In this document: piece after piece, positions 45,851 through 57,450 of the stretch
How the letters are laid out: each line of letters begins with the position of its first letter
Position numbering within the stretch: the first letter of the stretch is position 1
Source: Zantedeschia hybrid cultivar
Taxonomy: Eukaryota; Streptophyta; Magnoliopsida; Alismatales; Araceae
Direction: 5' to 3'
DNA: 64,000 nucleotides
NCBI GenBank assembly: GCA_030544215.1
Contig: JARZZO010000004.1
Coordinates: 39,421,980 to 39,485,979 of the forward strand
Notes under the pieces: generated by a model
Database searches by the model: none
Seen by the model: only the letters and a program-made list of their open reading frames with translations
What the model was told of the DNA's origin: nothing
Translations under genes and position numbers: made by a program

Positions 45851-48048
45851 TAATTCTTCCATTATAGGTAAATCAGAAATTTCACCGCACATGTTTGCAT
45901 AAACAATTGGAAAGTATGTCATAGAAATGATCTAATTTTGTTCTGCATGAACCAAGAAAGAAGAAAGAAAGAGATCACCGTGAACCATACGTGCTGTTTG
46001 TTGGGATGTAAAACACTAAAAAAATTCTTGTAACACCCCATTTTATCTTGTGAAACATATCGATCTTCCATAATATGCTACTCTTTTTTTCAAACACTAA
46101 AAATTTCCAAGGATCCAGAATAAGATCATGATATTTTTCATTTCAAGTAACAATCATTCATAGTATCATATAACAAACTTGTTCCCTGCCTCCCTGTTCT
46201 AATTAAGAATGTTGATAATTCACAAAATTGTTACAACCAACGATATCTAGAAAATAAAAAAATATAAAAAATTAGATCAATTTAACAATATCAGCAGCTA
46301 GACAACACGCCCATGCATTCCTCGCGTCATTACCTTTTCTGATATTGTGTCCGCTTTAGCCAGAGATTCCTGCGGATCTATCCTAGAGCATTCTCTCTTC
46401 AATTATCTGAGAGCGAATGATCTTATATTAAACACTCAATCACCTTTGAAGGTCTTCCGCTGGACCCGATCTTTGGCTATTAGAGATCCCGTGGATAGGG
46501 ATTTGTGAGCTATGGTCAAAGTCTAGAAGTCCACCAACAAGATGTCTTTAATGTCTCAAGTCCAAAGATCAACCGCGCCACTGTGACGATGAATCAAGCT
46601 GGCTGACAGTCAGGTAAAATTACCATCTGACGATTCATGTTGGATAAGTTTAGTGAACTCATTCCCCAATGAACACCTACAGTTCATAGTGTCTCCACAC
46701 AAGTGACTAATGAGATCAGTCACTCTCATCATATGAGTTGGAATAATCTATACTAGTCTTACCGGATGTTTGATGTTCTTTTCAAATGTCCTACGACTAG
46801 GAACAATTAATAACGTATGTTTATAAGTCATCAGTCTCATTATTATGATATCATAATAATACGATGACTATTGCACACATTAAGGGACTTCATTATGCAC
46901 AATTATCAATACACCAATCTTCATAATAAAATTAATATCATTTATCAGTGAACCAGATTGTAATAGGTGCCTTATAATTAGTTTTGAGGATATCTATATC
47001 CAACAATCTCCTACTTGGACTCGAACCAATCACTTTTGTATTTGATCTCCATCAAATCTAGGTGATACTCACATAAAGTCTGCAACCAAGGCTTAGTCGA
47101 GGATCTGCTAAGTTATCTACAGATAGAATATTTTCTATTGCTTTATATCCTCTGTATTCTTTATCTCTGAACTTGTGAAAGAGCCTTATAATGTTCTACA
47201 ACTTCTGTTGAGACCATAGCTCCACCACAAAATTGACTGTTTCCACTGTTGTCGTACAACAACGGGACGGGATTAGAGACCTTTTAAAACTACATCTAGT
47301 TCATGGATGAACTCTTTCATCTATAGTGTTCCAATAACTGTACCACATGTTTATGTCGTCATCTTAACATCGATTTCTAGTTGGAACCCTTCCAATCCAT
47401 CCATACTGTTCTATCAACAGTATCAACTGTAATCATATTAGCAGTGATTTCTATCTTGAAACTCTTCCAATCCACTGTTTTCTCATTAGAAGGCAAAATC
47501 CAAGTCTGACTCAATGTGACCTCATGGTTTCAAATCATCTTCTCCATAATCCAGGAGTCCACCCTTAGCACTCTTCAAGTGCATAGTGATGTGTTTCATT
47601 CCTTCTTACAAAGTTCTCCTGTATCATTTAAGGAACTTTTCCTTAAAGAAATAAATTCTACGTCTCAACAATTGACACTTATTATGGAATTTGTCATGTC
47701 AAACATTTTGACTTACATGTTAACGTAACTGTTGATAACATCTTCATCGATCTATCTTAATAGATTCGTATTCCCAAAACGCATGATGTTTTATCCAAAC
47801 CTATTATGGAGAAGTACATGAATAATAATCCTTTGACTGATGGTAACATCCTGATGTCATTCTAAATGACTATGATGTTATTATCATAAAGTATTAACAA
47901 CTCAACCGTGCTCCCACTATCATCTTTGTACACACACTATCCGTGGTCATTCTTAATGTTCACTTAGTGTTTGACCATTAGGTCAAAACTATGATTCCAA
48001 CTTTTGGAAGCTTCATTATGATTTAAAATAGATCTTTGAAGTCATAAT
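45851..48048. other. Non-coding sequence resembling Copia-type LTR/leader debris
   Basis: No reading frame of interest. ATATCCAACAATCTCCTACT at 46997-47016 resembles the LTR end and following leader of some plant Copia elements, and 46320-46990 has the even texture of such an LTR. No gag or pol follows. Confidence 0.35.
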
Positions 48049-48143
48049 GTAAAGATTGAGATTTCGGATCCAATTATTGGGTCAGTTTCGGTGTCGGATT
48101 CTTTGGTTTGGATCCTTGTAGGGCTGGGGCATAGGTTCTTTAT

Positions 48144-48790
48144 CGCGTCGAGCTTGTTCGACGCGGTTCAAACGACGTCTGGTTAAGGAGACGCACTTTA
48201 GATTGTGCCACGTGGGCCAGTTTCGGGCTGCGAGAGTACGGCCCCAGTCTTGTCGTCTGAATGGCGTCGGTATTGGGTGACACGTTTTAGCTAGTTTCGG
48301 TTTAACCCCGCGAACCCTCCCTCCTTTCCCTCCTTTCTCTCATCTTCTTATCTCTCCTCCCTCTCTCTATAGACACGCTAATTTTTACATCATATTGAGT
48401 AAATTTCATGTCACAATGATAATGGCCCAGAATGGTCTGATGTTTAATCATTAATTAATTTTTATTGATTTTTTCGAAATTTGTTGAATCACGTCGTGTA
48501 TACACGACGCTATTTAGATTCTTAGCAGAAATCAATTCGGAATTGAAAATTGTAAATTTAAGAGGATTTAGCTGAATAGCGTCACCTTTACACGACACCG
48601 TTTAAGTCCTAATCCACTTAGGTTTATTATTTCTAATTCTAGTTAATTTCCTAAATTATCTAAAGCACGTCGCGTGTACATGACGCCTTTCATATTTCCT
48701 AATTATTTCCGGTTTCCCTTTCCGGATTTATTTCTATTTTAGCCGCATTAATGAACTAAAAGGCGTCCCCCTTGAGTGATGCGTTTTAAG
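48144..48790. repeat. Cluster of GCGTC/GACGC palindromes, group 1
   Basis: Seven imperfect palindromes: 48144-48165 (CGCGTCGA-loop-TCGACGCG), 48173-48196, 48263-48287, 48487-48515 (core CGTCGTGTATACACGACG), 48575-48604, 48664-48690, 48758-48790. Most are flanked by AAA or AAT on the left and TTT on the right, also in inverted symmetry. Confidence 0.8.
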
Positions 48791-49394
48791 AGTTTCCTGA
48801 TAAACAAGATTTTGCTGAGATAATCCTATTCCTAAGGTTGGAAGGGTTTCTAATTCCCATTGTGATCGTCTAAAGCAATTCCGAGATGCAGGAGAGTTCC
48901 TTTGAAGGCCAAATACCTTAAAATCACTTCTTATAAATATATATGAACATGACCTTTGAAAGAGGTTGGTATTTGGAGAATTCGGAGCTCTCTACAAGGT
49001 GTTTGAAGGTCCTCAAGGGAGAAAAACGTGGATAACAAGAAGGAGTTCTTGTTCCTTCATCCTCTTGCACCATTGAAGGTTAAGAAAATCAAGGCTTTCA
49101 AGGGGCCAAACCAACCGATTTCCTTTCTAGTCTATTCTAGTTTCTTTTTCATATAACTTTTCATTGCATCAACTCATCGCACACACTCACTTCATGATTT
49201 CCAAACCTACACTCCTTAAGGGTGTTTAAAAGAACACAAAAAGTGAGTCCTTTTAGTTTAGTTATATGTTTAGATTCTTAATTAGAATAGATATTACACT
49301 ACTTTTGTTCTAATCATAGTTTTATTGTCTATTTGATTTTTTTTGTGCAAGGTACAAAAGAAGAGTAAGAGTAAAGAAAGAGAAGGCTCTTTTC

Positions 49395-49410
49395 TTTCGG
49401 CCGGCCGAAA
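49395..49410. other. Perfect 16-bp palindrome
   Basis: TTTCGGCCGGCCGAAA, GC-rich in an A-rich context. Possibly a protein-binding dyad in the LTR; no function known. Confidence 0.9.
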
Positions 49411-49570
49411 AAGAAGAACAAAAAGACCCCATATTCTCCCGATTTGCAAGGTTAGTAAGTGATCACTCTTCCTTTGAAACCCTCGGTTTCTAGCGATCAC
49501 AATCCTTTTCATATTATTAAACACATGATAACATGATGAACATACATTATTTTTGAGCAATATAGCTTTT

Positions 49571-49588
49571 TGGCGATCACGGTGGGAC
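49571..49588 (+). other. Primer binding site, Arg-tRNA type
   Basis: TGGCGATCACGGTGGGAC follows a T-rich end. It resembles the TGGCGACTCCACTGGGGA-type PBS of Tat/Ogre elements, which is complementary to the 3' end of a tRNA-Arg. Several positions differ, so it has mutated or uses another isoacceptor. Confidence 0.65.
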
Positions 49589-50539
49589 TTGTCTTGCCAT
49601 TTCTCTCCTTTTTACTCTTGTTGATTCCATTGGGCACCCTCGGTGCACCGCTTGTGTCCCTCGGACACATTTGATAGTTTGTTGGTTGGTTATTTGACTT
49701 TTATCCCCACGTGCACCTCGTGCACACCCCCTTGTGGCAAAATTTTGCCCTCCCTTGATTGCCTTGAAAAGTGGTATTAGAAAGTGTGTTTGTTCAGATT
49801 GATATCCATGTGTTGCATGATTGGTCTATATGTTCAAATTGCCGTTGCATGAGCAGTTGATTTCTTAGTCATCTTGTTGTTTGAAGAGTGGATTGCCCTG
49901 ATCTTGCTTCTTATTTGCTGCTTTTGGGACCTAAAGTGCGTCTGCATAGGGAGACGCATTTCGTTAAGCACGTCGCCCTCGTCAAACGCGATTTAGTGCC
50001 CCCTTTATCTTCCCTACTGCCCGAGCTTCTGTGAATAAGAAGGATTACTGTTTTGAATAGCGTCGGTGAACAACGACGCGATTTAAGCTCTCATCCTTAT
50101 TAGCCATAGTCCTTGCTACCTATATTTATTTATTCTACATTAGAGGCCATCCAGGCCACAAGTCATTTGCATCGGGGCTCACCCCCCTCCTCTAGGAGCA
50201 CCTCTCTTGGCATCCTTACCTCTCTCTGACTGGGTCGGTCCCTCGGTCAGACTAGAGTGGTTGGTGTTAAGACCTCCGTAAGTCCCCAAAAGTAAAAAAT
50301 TCATCTTTGTTCATCGGGCCGATTGTACCATCTGAAGTCCTGGGTAGTTGGTCATATCGTTGTGAGTGAAGCTGTAGAGTATAACGGTGGAAATTGAATT
50401 GAAACTAGGATCTTACCCATTGAGAGAATTTGAGTCTAAAAATTCAATTAACCCAACAAGTAACTTTCAAAACAACGTAAGCATCCACTTGGTTGTTAAT
50501 CTGTGTAAACTTGATTGAAGTAATTGTCATCTCAATATA
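49589..50539 (+). other. Tat element leader
   Basis: Non-coding sequence between PBS and Gag, as long leaders are common in this lineage. It carries three GCGTC/GACGC palindromes (49933-49962, 49966-49995, 50056-50087). Confidence 0.6.
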
Positions 50540-53364
50540 ATGATGCTACGTTCAGGTAGAATTGTCGGCATGGTTGCCTTTGAACAAGAAGATCTGGTCG
50601 AGTATGAGGGAGTTGCCTATGCCCCTCAGGTTCATGGTACATCCTATTTTGAAGATGAAAGGGACGCTTACATCCCCGACTATCACGATCAATTCCAATC
50701 TGTTCACGAGGGAGATGCTCATGCCCCTCAGTATCATGATGATTCGATCTACGGTCAATATCATCCGGACTTGGGCAATCATTCACGTATTCATGTCATC
50801 TCTAATCCTACTGTTGAAAGAGCCCAAGACCAGACTGGCCCCTTTGTCGATCATCCTTATGATCTTGCTACTCTCATGAGAGCTCGTCTAATCATGTGGA
50901 TCCCCGTCAATTTGACGCCATTCAATCAATCTTAAAAGGGAAAGCTCCTCTGCATCCTTCCGAGCCAAGCCCTGTGGTTCACCCTGCTACTTATCGGGCT
51001 CCTACTCAAGCCATGGAAGGTCTTCATATTTCCACTCCATGGTACAGAAGCCCTCAACAGTCTGGTTCACGGCATCCTGTCAGGCCGCAAACCCCAATCT
51101 ATCAGAATGCCTTCGGGCACGGTGGGAAGGCCGCCAGTTCACAACCTCACTGTCCCCGCATCCCTGCTTATTCGCGGAGGCAGTCTTTTCAACAACCACC
51201 ACCTCCACCAGCAGATTCTACCACCCAACTCCTACTTAACAAGTTGTCCCAGATGGACGAGCGGTTCAAGTATCTTGAAAAGAATATGGACAACAAGGTT
51301 GCTCCTGAACTCTTTGTTCCCAATTTGCCAGTATTCCATCTTTTACCTTATGAAATGCCAATTTACATAAAGTACAACGGCATAGGCAATCCCTTCCTTC
51401 ACATCAAAGAATTTCTGTATGAATCATCATTTTGGCAGCATGACAAAAAAGCATTGGCATTCCTCTTCAGAAGGTTGTTGGAGGGATCAGCTTTGGAGTG
51501 GTTCTTTTCCCTGGACCCCGGTGAGGTAGAGAATTTCGACGTAGTGTCGAAGAGATTCCTGCAAAGGTATAAAGACAGGGTGGCACCTACCTTGTCCATC
51601 ACTGACTTATTCAATGAGAAGATGAAACCGGACAAAGACTTCATAGTGTTCGCCGACAGGTGGCGAGGGATGGCTGAAAAGATAAGAGACCACTTGTCCG
51701 AACAAGAATTGGTAAAGATGATGGTTGCCAACGCCACTCCACAATACAAGCTTGTGTTGACCCTAAATAACTTGACTACCATGGCAGATCTATATGAGAG
51801 AGCACGTTATGCTCAGAATGCATTCAAGGATTCCACCTTTGCTAGTGTCTTCGATCCTCATCGACCCAATAGACCTCCACCCCGGAAGTCTATTATCCCC
51901 AATTCTTCTATGGGTCCAACTACTGAAGGTACATTGTCCCATGAACAGGTCAGTACAATGAATAATAATCAGCACCAGTTTATGAGAAATCAGCAGCAAT
52001 ATCAGTCACCTAGGCCCCAAAACCAGCAGGGTTATAGACCTCCTACTCAGCAGCTTCAGTCGGCACCGCAGCATTCTCATCAGCAAGTATACAATCAACC
52101 TCGGCAGCCGCCGAATTACACTCATGTTCCTCCTCCTAATGACTATACACAGCAGAGGAAACCTCTTGATCCTAGAAGGTCGGTATACCCCCAATTACCA
52201 GAATCCCTCGCAGATATATTCAATGCCCTTATGGCGGCCAACGCCTTAGTGTTGCCAAAGGAAAGGACCGTTTGGCCATCAAATGTCGACATGTCCCGTT
52301 ACTGCGTGTTCCATCGTCAACCGGGACAGACAGTGGATGCCTACCTTCACTTTCGGGATTATATTCACGACCTCAATGATCAATAGGGGATTGATTGGGA
52401 AGAGATGAAAAAGTACATAGCCGCCTTGAAGGCGAAAAGACCACAGCAGCAACAACAACAGCCACAGCCACCACAACAGCAACAGCCGGTTCAAAGGGCC
52501 CCGGTACAACAAGCAGCACCACAGAATATGGGCATAGTACAAAACCCGTTGCCAGAACATCAAAACCAAATTGCCCCCATTTTGACAGGTAGCCAGTCTG
52601 AGGCTAGTAGAGGGCAACAATGAAAAGTGGAGGATTCGTCCTCTATCTATTCAGCAAGTCATATGTCAAGTGCTGCCGAGCAACCGCCTCGCCACATTCC
52701 CTGCATACTTAAATCACAACCTATCACCATTAAACCCATTCCACCCTCCACCACCACATCCTCACCAAGCAACCCTCTGCAAACCAACTATACACCCCTC
52801 ATGCCATCCAAACCATTACTCCGTGTGCCATTCCCTACATCACCTACAACAACCACTCACTCCGATACCCTACAACCCTCTAAACCACTCATCCGCACAG
52901 TACCCCCACCAAATAACCCATCACCGCCATTTGCTCAACCCCAACCCTCCAAAACACTCATCCGAGTTCCCTTACCTCCACCAACATCCCCTCACCAAGC
53001 CACTATGCCTTCCAAACCACTCCTCGACATGGCAATACTCAAGATAACGCCTGGAGCTCCCGCTATTGAAGAACATACGCTCCGAAGCGGCCGAATATTC
53101 AACAAAGTGTTTCCTCAATCTACAGTGCGAGACGACCCATCACAGCCAGTAGAAAAAGTCCAGTACGAAGAAAGTGTACCTGGTACCCATTATGACTTAT
53201 TGAAACAGTTGGATAGAACACCGGCACGCATCTCCATATTAGAGCTGATCAAGAGATTTAAGGTCCATCAAGAAGTCCTAATGGAATACCTACAACGGGT
53301 AATGGTCAGCGAAGATGTGCCAGTGGAAAAGATCACCACATTATTGGTATCCCAGGGGGATTAG
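50540..53364 (+). pseudogene. Tat element Gag
   Basis: The frame opens MMLRSGRIVGMVAFEQEDLV (50540). A shift near 50870-50895 moves it to VDPRQFDAIQSILKG. The capsid region (Retrotrans_gag) spans about 51300-51830: IKYNGIGNPFLHIKEFLYES, LEGSALEWFFSLDPGEVENF, RFLQRYKDRVAPTLSITDL. A Gln/Pro-rich stretch follows (QQQQQQPQPPQQQQPVQ), then a Pro/Ser-rich region and a second HTLRSGRIFN box near 53077. In-frame stops: TAG 52384, TGA 52621, TAG 53362. No CCHC knuckle was seen. Structural protein of the particle; broken. Confidence 0.85.
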
Positions 53365-53790
53365 CCCTCTATATCTTTCCATACCGCTGAACTGGCACTG
53401 CTAGCAGCAAGGAGCATGGCATTAAGCATAACTGTCAATATATGTAAAAAGGCTGCGGATACCTGTTTAGTAGACACCGGTGCATCTATCAATGTGTTGC
53501 CACCGAGAACCCTGGAGCTCTGTGGGGTCCCGAAAGAAAAATGGCTTCCCTCTCCCATTTATGTTATTATCTATGATAACTCTACCCGTTCCCCTCTGGG
53601 GATGGTCTATTTGAAGGTAGAGTTAGGCCCTGCTTGCCATGCTGAAGTTGAATTTCACATCCTCGAGATTGACCCTTCATAGAAAGGCATACTCAGTCGT
53701 CCTTACATCAAGTCACTTGAGGCGATTCCATCGACGAACCATCAATGCCTCAAGTTCCCCCACAAAGGACGTATCATCAAAGTTACTAGC
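53365..53790 (+). pseudogene. Tat element aspartic protease
   Basis: Same frame as Gag. CLVDTGASINVLPPRTLEL holds the DTGA active site, YLKVELGPACHAEVEFHILE precedes an in-frame TAG (53680-53682), and GILSRPYIKSLEAIPSTNHQ corresponds to the family ILGRPW-x-AVPSTLHQ block, with Ser in place of Gly and Tyr in place of Trp. Processes the polyprotein; changed at conserved positions. Confidence 0.85.
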
Positions 53791-54381
53791 ATGCCTATCC
53801 TTGCTGCAACCCATTCACTGAATGTGAATCCCAACCCGACCCCTCAAAGGCCAGTCATCTCCTTATGCCAGACCCACACCCTTTTGGCAGATCCTTTTGA
53901 GCATACTGTACTTACATCTTACCCGGTCAATGCTGTAAAGCGGAAGAAGTTCATGAATACTCCAAGCTGGAACATCATGCTGAAAGTGGGATATCAACTT
54001 GGAAAGGGTTTGGGTACACGACTGCAAAGAAGAATTAAACCGGTGACAGACGAGAGAAGAGTATCTAGCAGCGGTCTAGGTTACAGGCCAGAGAAGGTGA
54101 GGCATAGTATTGTGGAACAACAAGAAGGTGAAGATGGTCAGAAAACATGGAAAACCATGATTACCCCCTGCAAAGAAAATCGAGATCCCTTGACTTGGAC
54201 GTGGTCTACTCATTTTGTTAAAGGACCCGTTATTCAACATGATCACAACAACATAGTAGTGATCACCTCTCATTTTGACTTGCATGACGTATATGGGAAG
54301 GACCTGGCTGGACATTGTTCTCCACTACTGACATACCAGTCTCTAGAGGCTCTGCGGCCAATGAAAAAGAGGAAAACATAA
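53791..54381 (+). pseudogene. Tat element G-patch-containing region
   Basis: In frame after the protease, MNTPSWNIMLKVGYQLGKGL followed by GTRLQRRIKPV has the G-patch pattern (aromatic, Gly, KGLG), an RNA-binding/helicase-activating module. A G-patch after protease is known from betaretroviruses, and similar blocks occur in plant Gypsy polyproteins. The rest (TWTWSTHFVKGPVIQHDHNN) is not recognised. Ends at TAA 54379-54381. Confidence 0.7.
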
Positions 54382-55644
54382 GATCCGAAATGTGAATGGT
54401 ACCTCTAGTTTAACATGTGGAACTTGTATATTGCACTGAGCAGACTATTCTTGAACCCATCAGAGCCAAAGTGGCCGCCACTGGTAGATGAACTGATTGG
54501 GAGGCCCGGGGCCATCTACGACAAAAAGGATTTTGCTAGCAGAAGAAACAGATGAAGGGGAGTCAGATGACCCCTATGAAGCTGGTTATACCACTGATCT
54601 TCTATGGAGAGAAACCTATCCCTCTCATGTTTTCACACTCCATACTTTGTTCCGCACTCTGCTCCTAACCCTGACTTGGTCACGGTTATTACTGAAGACA
54701 TTCCACTGGCTCTGCCCATCACTATTTCTATATCCCCTCAGGATCTCATCCCTCAGATTCCTCTTAATCTTAAGAGGATCTATGATTTGATCTGGGACAT
54801 ACTATTGTATGATCCCCCTAATCCCTGGGCACTGGTGCCGATGCCTCCATCATTTCCTTCTCTCCCTATCCACATCCATTCTTGCTATATGTTAAACTCA
54901 AATAATTCACAAAAAAAAAACACCGATTTGGCAACTTCTTCCTCCCAAATCCTCACTGAGGAAACCTCCTACTTGTCCGACTATACCCCATCTCGTGGGT
55001 CATTCGGACAAGATTCCCTTCTAGATCTGCTCTGCCCCTCCCTGTGGGAGGATTCACCTGTATTCCCTCCTATATCCCTTGATTTTTATCCTTCTTCGTC
55101 CTCATTGGGTCAGGATAGGGAGTCTAGTGAAGTTAGGAAGTCTAGTTCTAGGCAGGTCAATCAGGTTAGGAAGCTTAGGAAGTCTAAGGGTAGACAAGTT
55201 CCAGATAGATACCTCCAGGAGTTAGCTTTAAGATGCCTTTCTTGCTCTCAGATCCCTCAGCTATTAGAAAATCTAATTTAGATGCCAGAAGAATGTGGAG
55301 CCGATGAGTTAGTCAATGATGGATACGGGGTATATGAGTTGCTACATGAGAAAGACCCCATTAATGAAGAAGGAGAAGACGATGAAGACGCGGCTGAGGC
55401 GTATGCCAGTGGAGTGAAGAGATTTGATGAACCCTCAGCTGCTGTAGAAGAGCCTACCAAAGAGATCAATTTAGGAACTGAAGACGAACCTATGGTTGTC
55501 CTCGTCAGCAAGAATCTGTCTGAAGTAGATGAAGAGGTAGTGGTCCGAGTTCTCAAAGATTATAAGGACTCCTTCACCTGGAGTTACGAGGATATGCCGG
55601 GGCTAGACTCATCACTAGTGGAACATAAATTAACCTTGAAATAG
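54382..55644 (+). pseudogene. Tat element linker between G-patch and RT
   Basis: Frames with several stops: 54604-55281 (PNPDLVTVITEDIPLALP, later SSEVRKSSSRQVNQVRKLRK) and 55282-55644, acidic (EEGEDDEDAAEAYASGVKRF) ending with VLKDYKDSFTWSYEDMPGLD. The last is the conserved lead-in to RT in this lineage (FAWSYxDMPGL). The acidic part has no known function. Confidence 0.65.
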
Positions 55645-56940
55645 GGAGCGAGCCCGGTAAAACAAAAGTTAAGGCGATTCCACCCTCAAATGGCTTTGAA
55701 AATGAAAGAAGAGATCAATAAGCTGCATAAAGCCAAATTCACTAGAGTTGTCCTCTATCCGCAATGGGTGGCCAATATAGTCCCGGTTATGAAAAAGGAT
55801 GGGAAGGTCAGAATCTGTATTGACTTCCAAGATTTGAACCGGGCATGTCCTAAAGACGATTTCTCACTGCCTCACATAGATGTGTCATTGACAACACTGC
55901 TGGCTATGAAACTCTGTCATTTATGGATGGGTTCTCGGGGTATAATCAGATTAAGTTAGCAGAAGAGGATCAAGAGAAAACATCATTTACCACACCTTGG
56001 GGAACTTACTGCTATGTCGTTATGCCATTTGGATTGAAAAATGCTGGAGCCACTTATCAGAGACCCATGATGGCAATATTCTATGACATGATGCACATTA
56101 ACTTAAAGGTGTATGTGGATCTGCTAGTGAAATCTAAGACGAAAGCTGAGCATGCTAAAGTTCTAGCAAAGGTTCTGAAGAGGTCAAGAGAATATCAGTT
56201 GAAGATGAATCCCAAGAAATGTGTATTCGGGGTATCTTCAGGGAAGTTACTTGGATTCATTGTCAGTAAGCGGGGCATTGAGATCGATCCCAACAAGGCC
56301 AAGGCTATCAGAGAAATGCCGCCTCCCAAGAATTTGAAGGAATTAAAAGGATTAATCGGGAAGTTGAAATTTATTCACCGATTTGTCTCCCAACACTCGC
56401 AAAGGTGCAAGCCGTTTTACGAGCTTACTAAACCGGGAGTCAAGTTCGGTTGGGATGATAAGTGTCAGGAGGCATTTGATGGATTGAAGAATTATTTAGC
56501 AAGTCCTCCTGTTCTGAGACCACAATCTCCGGACAAACCGTTGATTCTATATATTTCTGTCCTGGATGATGTAGTGGGGGTTGTCCTGGCACAAGAGGAT
56601 GAAGAAGGAAAAGAGAGGGCAACCTATTATCTCTCAAAACTTCTCAACCCCACTGAACAGAGGTATACAACGATGGAGAAAACATGTGTAGCACTTGTAT
56701 GGGTGGTTCAGAAGTTGAAGCATTATTTCTTGGCCCATGAAGTTCATCTCATCGCTAAGATGAATCCCATTAAGTTCCTTCTTGAGAAATCCGTCCTCAC
56801 TGATAGGTTAGCACGATGGCAGAGCTTTCTTTCCCAATTCGATATCACTTACATCCAGTAGAAAGCGATTAAAGGTTATGCCATAGCAGAACATCTTGCT
56901 AATCACCCTCTTCCTCGATTCGATCCAGTCTAATCAGAAT
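55645..56940 (+). pseudogene. Tat element reverse transcriptase and first RNase H
   Basis: PVKQKLRRFHPQ, VRICIDFQDLNRACPKDDF, then a one-base frameshift near 55882 before MDGFSGYNQIKLAEEDQEKT and MPFGLKNAGATYQR. The catalytic block reads KVYVDLLVKSKTKAEH (second Asp missing; Asp codon 56118-56120). The thumb is LLGFIVSKRGIEIDPNKAKA. RNase H blocks: YISVLDDVVGVVLAQEDEEG, RYTTMEKTCVALVWVVQKLK, and TDRLARWQSFLSQFDITYIQ before TAG 56859. The expected first RNase H Asp-Ala/Ser position reads SVLDD. Confidence 0.9.
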
Positions 56941-57450
56941 TTCCGGATGAGGAACTGATGTCCATAAACAAAATCAATGATGATATGTAGACTCTGCATT
57001 TTGACGGGGCTCTGAACTCTCACGGAAAGGGTATCGGCATTGTTCTCCTATCACCTGAAGGTGTCACCATTCCACAAGCCTTTCAGCTTGACTTCTATGT
57101 CACTAGCAACATAGTTGAGTATGAGGCTCTCCTTGTCGGCCTCGAGGCCGCTCATCTCCATGGTGCCACCAAATTGAGAATTGTGGGTGATAGTCAATTA
57201 ATTCTTCGCCAAGTGCTTACCAAATATCGCACTCTTGATCCTAAACTTAAGCCCTATCAGGAACTCACTTCAGCTTACGCCAAGCTTTTCACCAAACTGA
57301 TCTTTGTCAATGTCCCTCGGAATCAGAACATTTTAGCTGATGCTTTGGCTTCTCTCGCATCCTCCTTAAATTTCCCGATCAGCAGGCAATCTGAGTCCAT
57401 TACTATCCATAGGCATCTTTCTCCTGCTGTGAAAGACCCTTCTTTCCTTA
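56941..57450 (+). pseudogene. Second (archaeal-like) RNase H of the Tat element
   Basis: TLHFDGALNSHGKGIGIVLL, NIVEYEALLVGLEAAHLHGA, KLRIVGDSQLILRQVL and ILADALASLASS give the four catalytic positions (D, E, D, D) of the archaeal/plant-type RNase H (RVT_3 family). Its presence after the Gypsy RNase H is the diagnostic trait of the Tat lineage. TAG at 56986-56988 stands where the family has Trp (WTLHFDGA), a G-to-A change. All catalytic residues are intact. Confidence 0.9.

Larger units (their letters stand above)
48049..49570 (+). repeat. Probable 5' LTR of the Tat element
   Basis: It ends just before the PBS at 49571; the start is placed at TGTAAAGATTG by TG rule only. It contains seven of the GCGTC/GACGC palindromes (48144-48790), a purine/pyrimidine-rich promoter-like tract at 48315-48370, and a perfect 16-bp palindrome at 49395-49410. 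Without the 3' LTR it cannot be confirmed. Confidence 0.5.

Noticed and set aside
50540..50782. Minus-strand and alternate-frame ORFs over Gag
   Set aside because: Shadows of the Gag frame, which has recognisable downstream capsid blocks.
55278..55556. 92-codon Ser-rich minus-strand ORF
   Set aside because: Antisense of the acidic linker; the Ser richness mirrors Glu/Asp codons.
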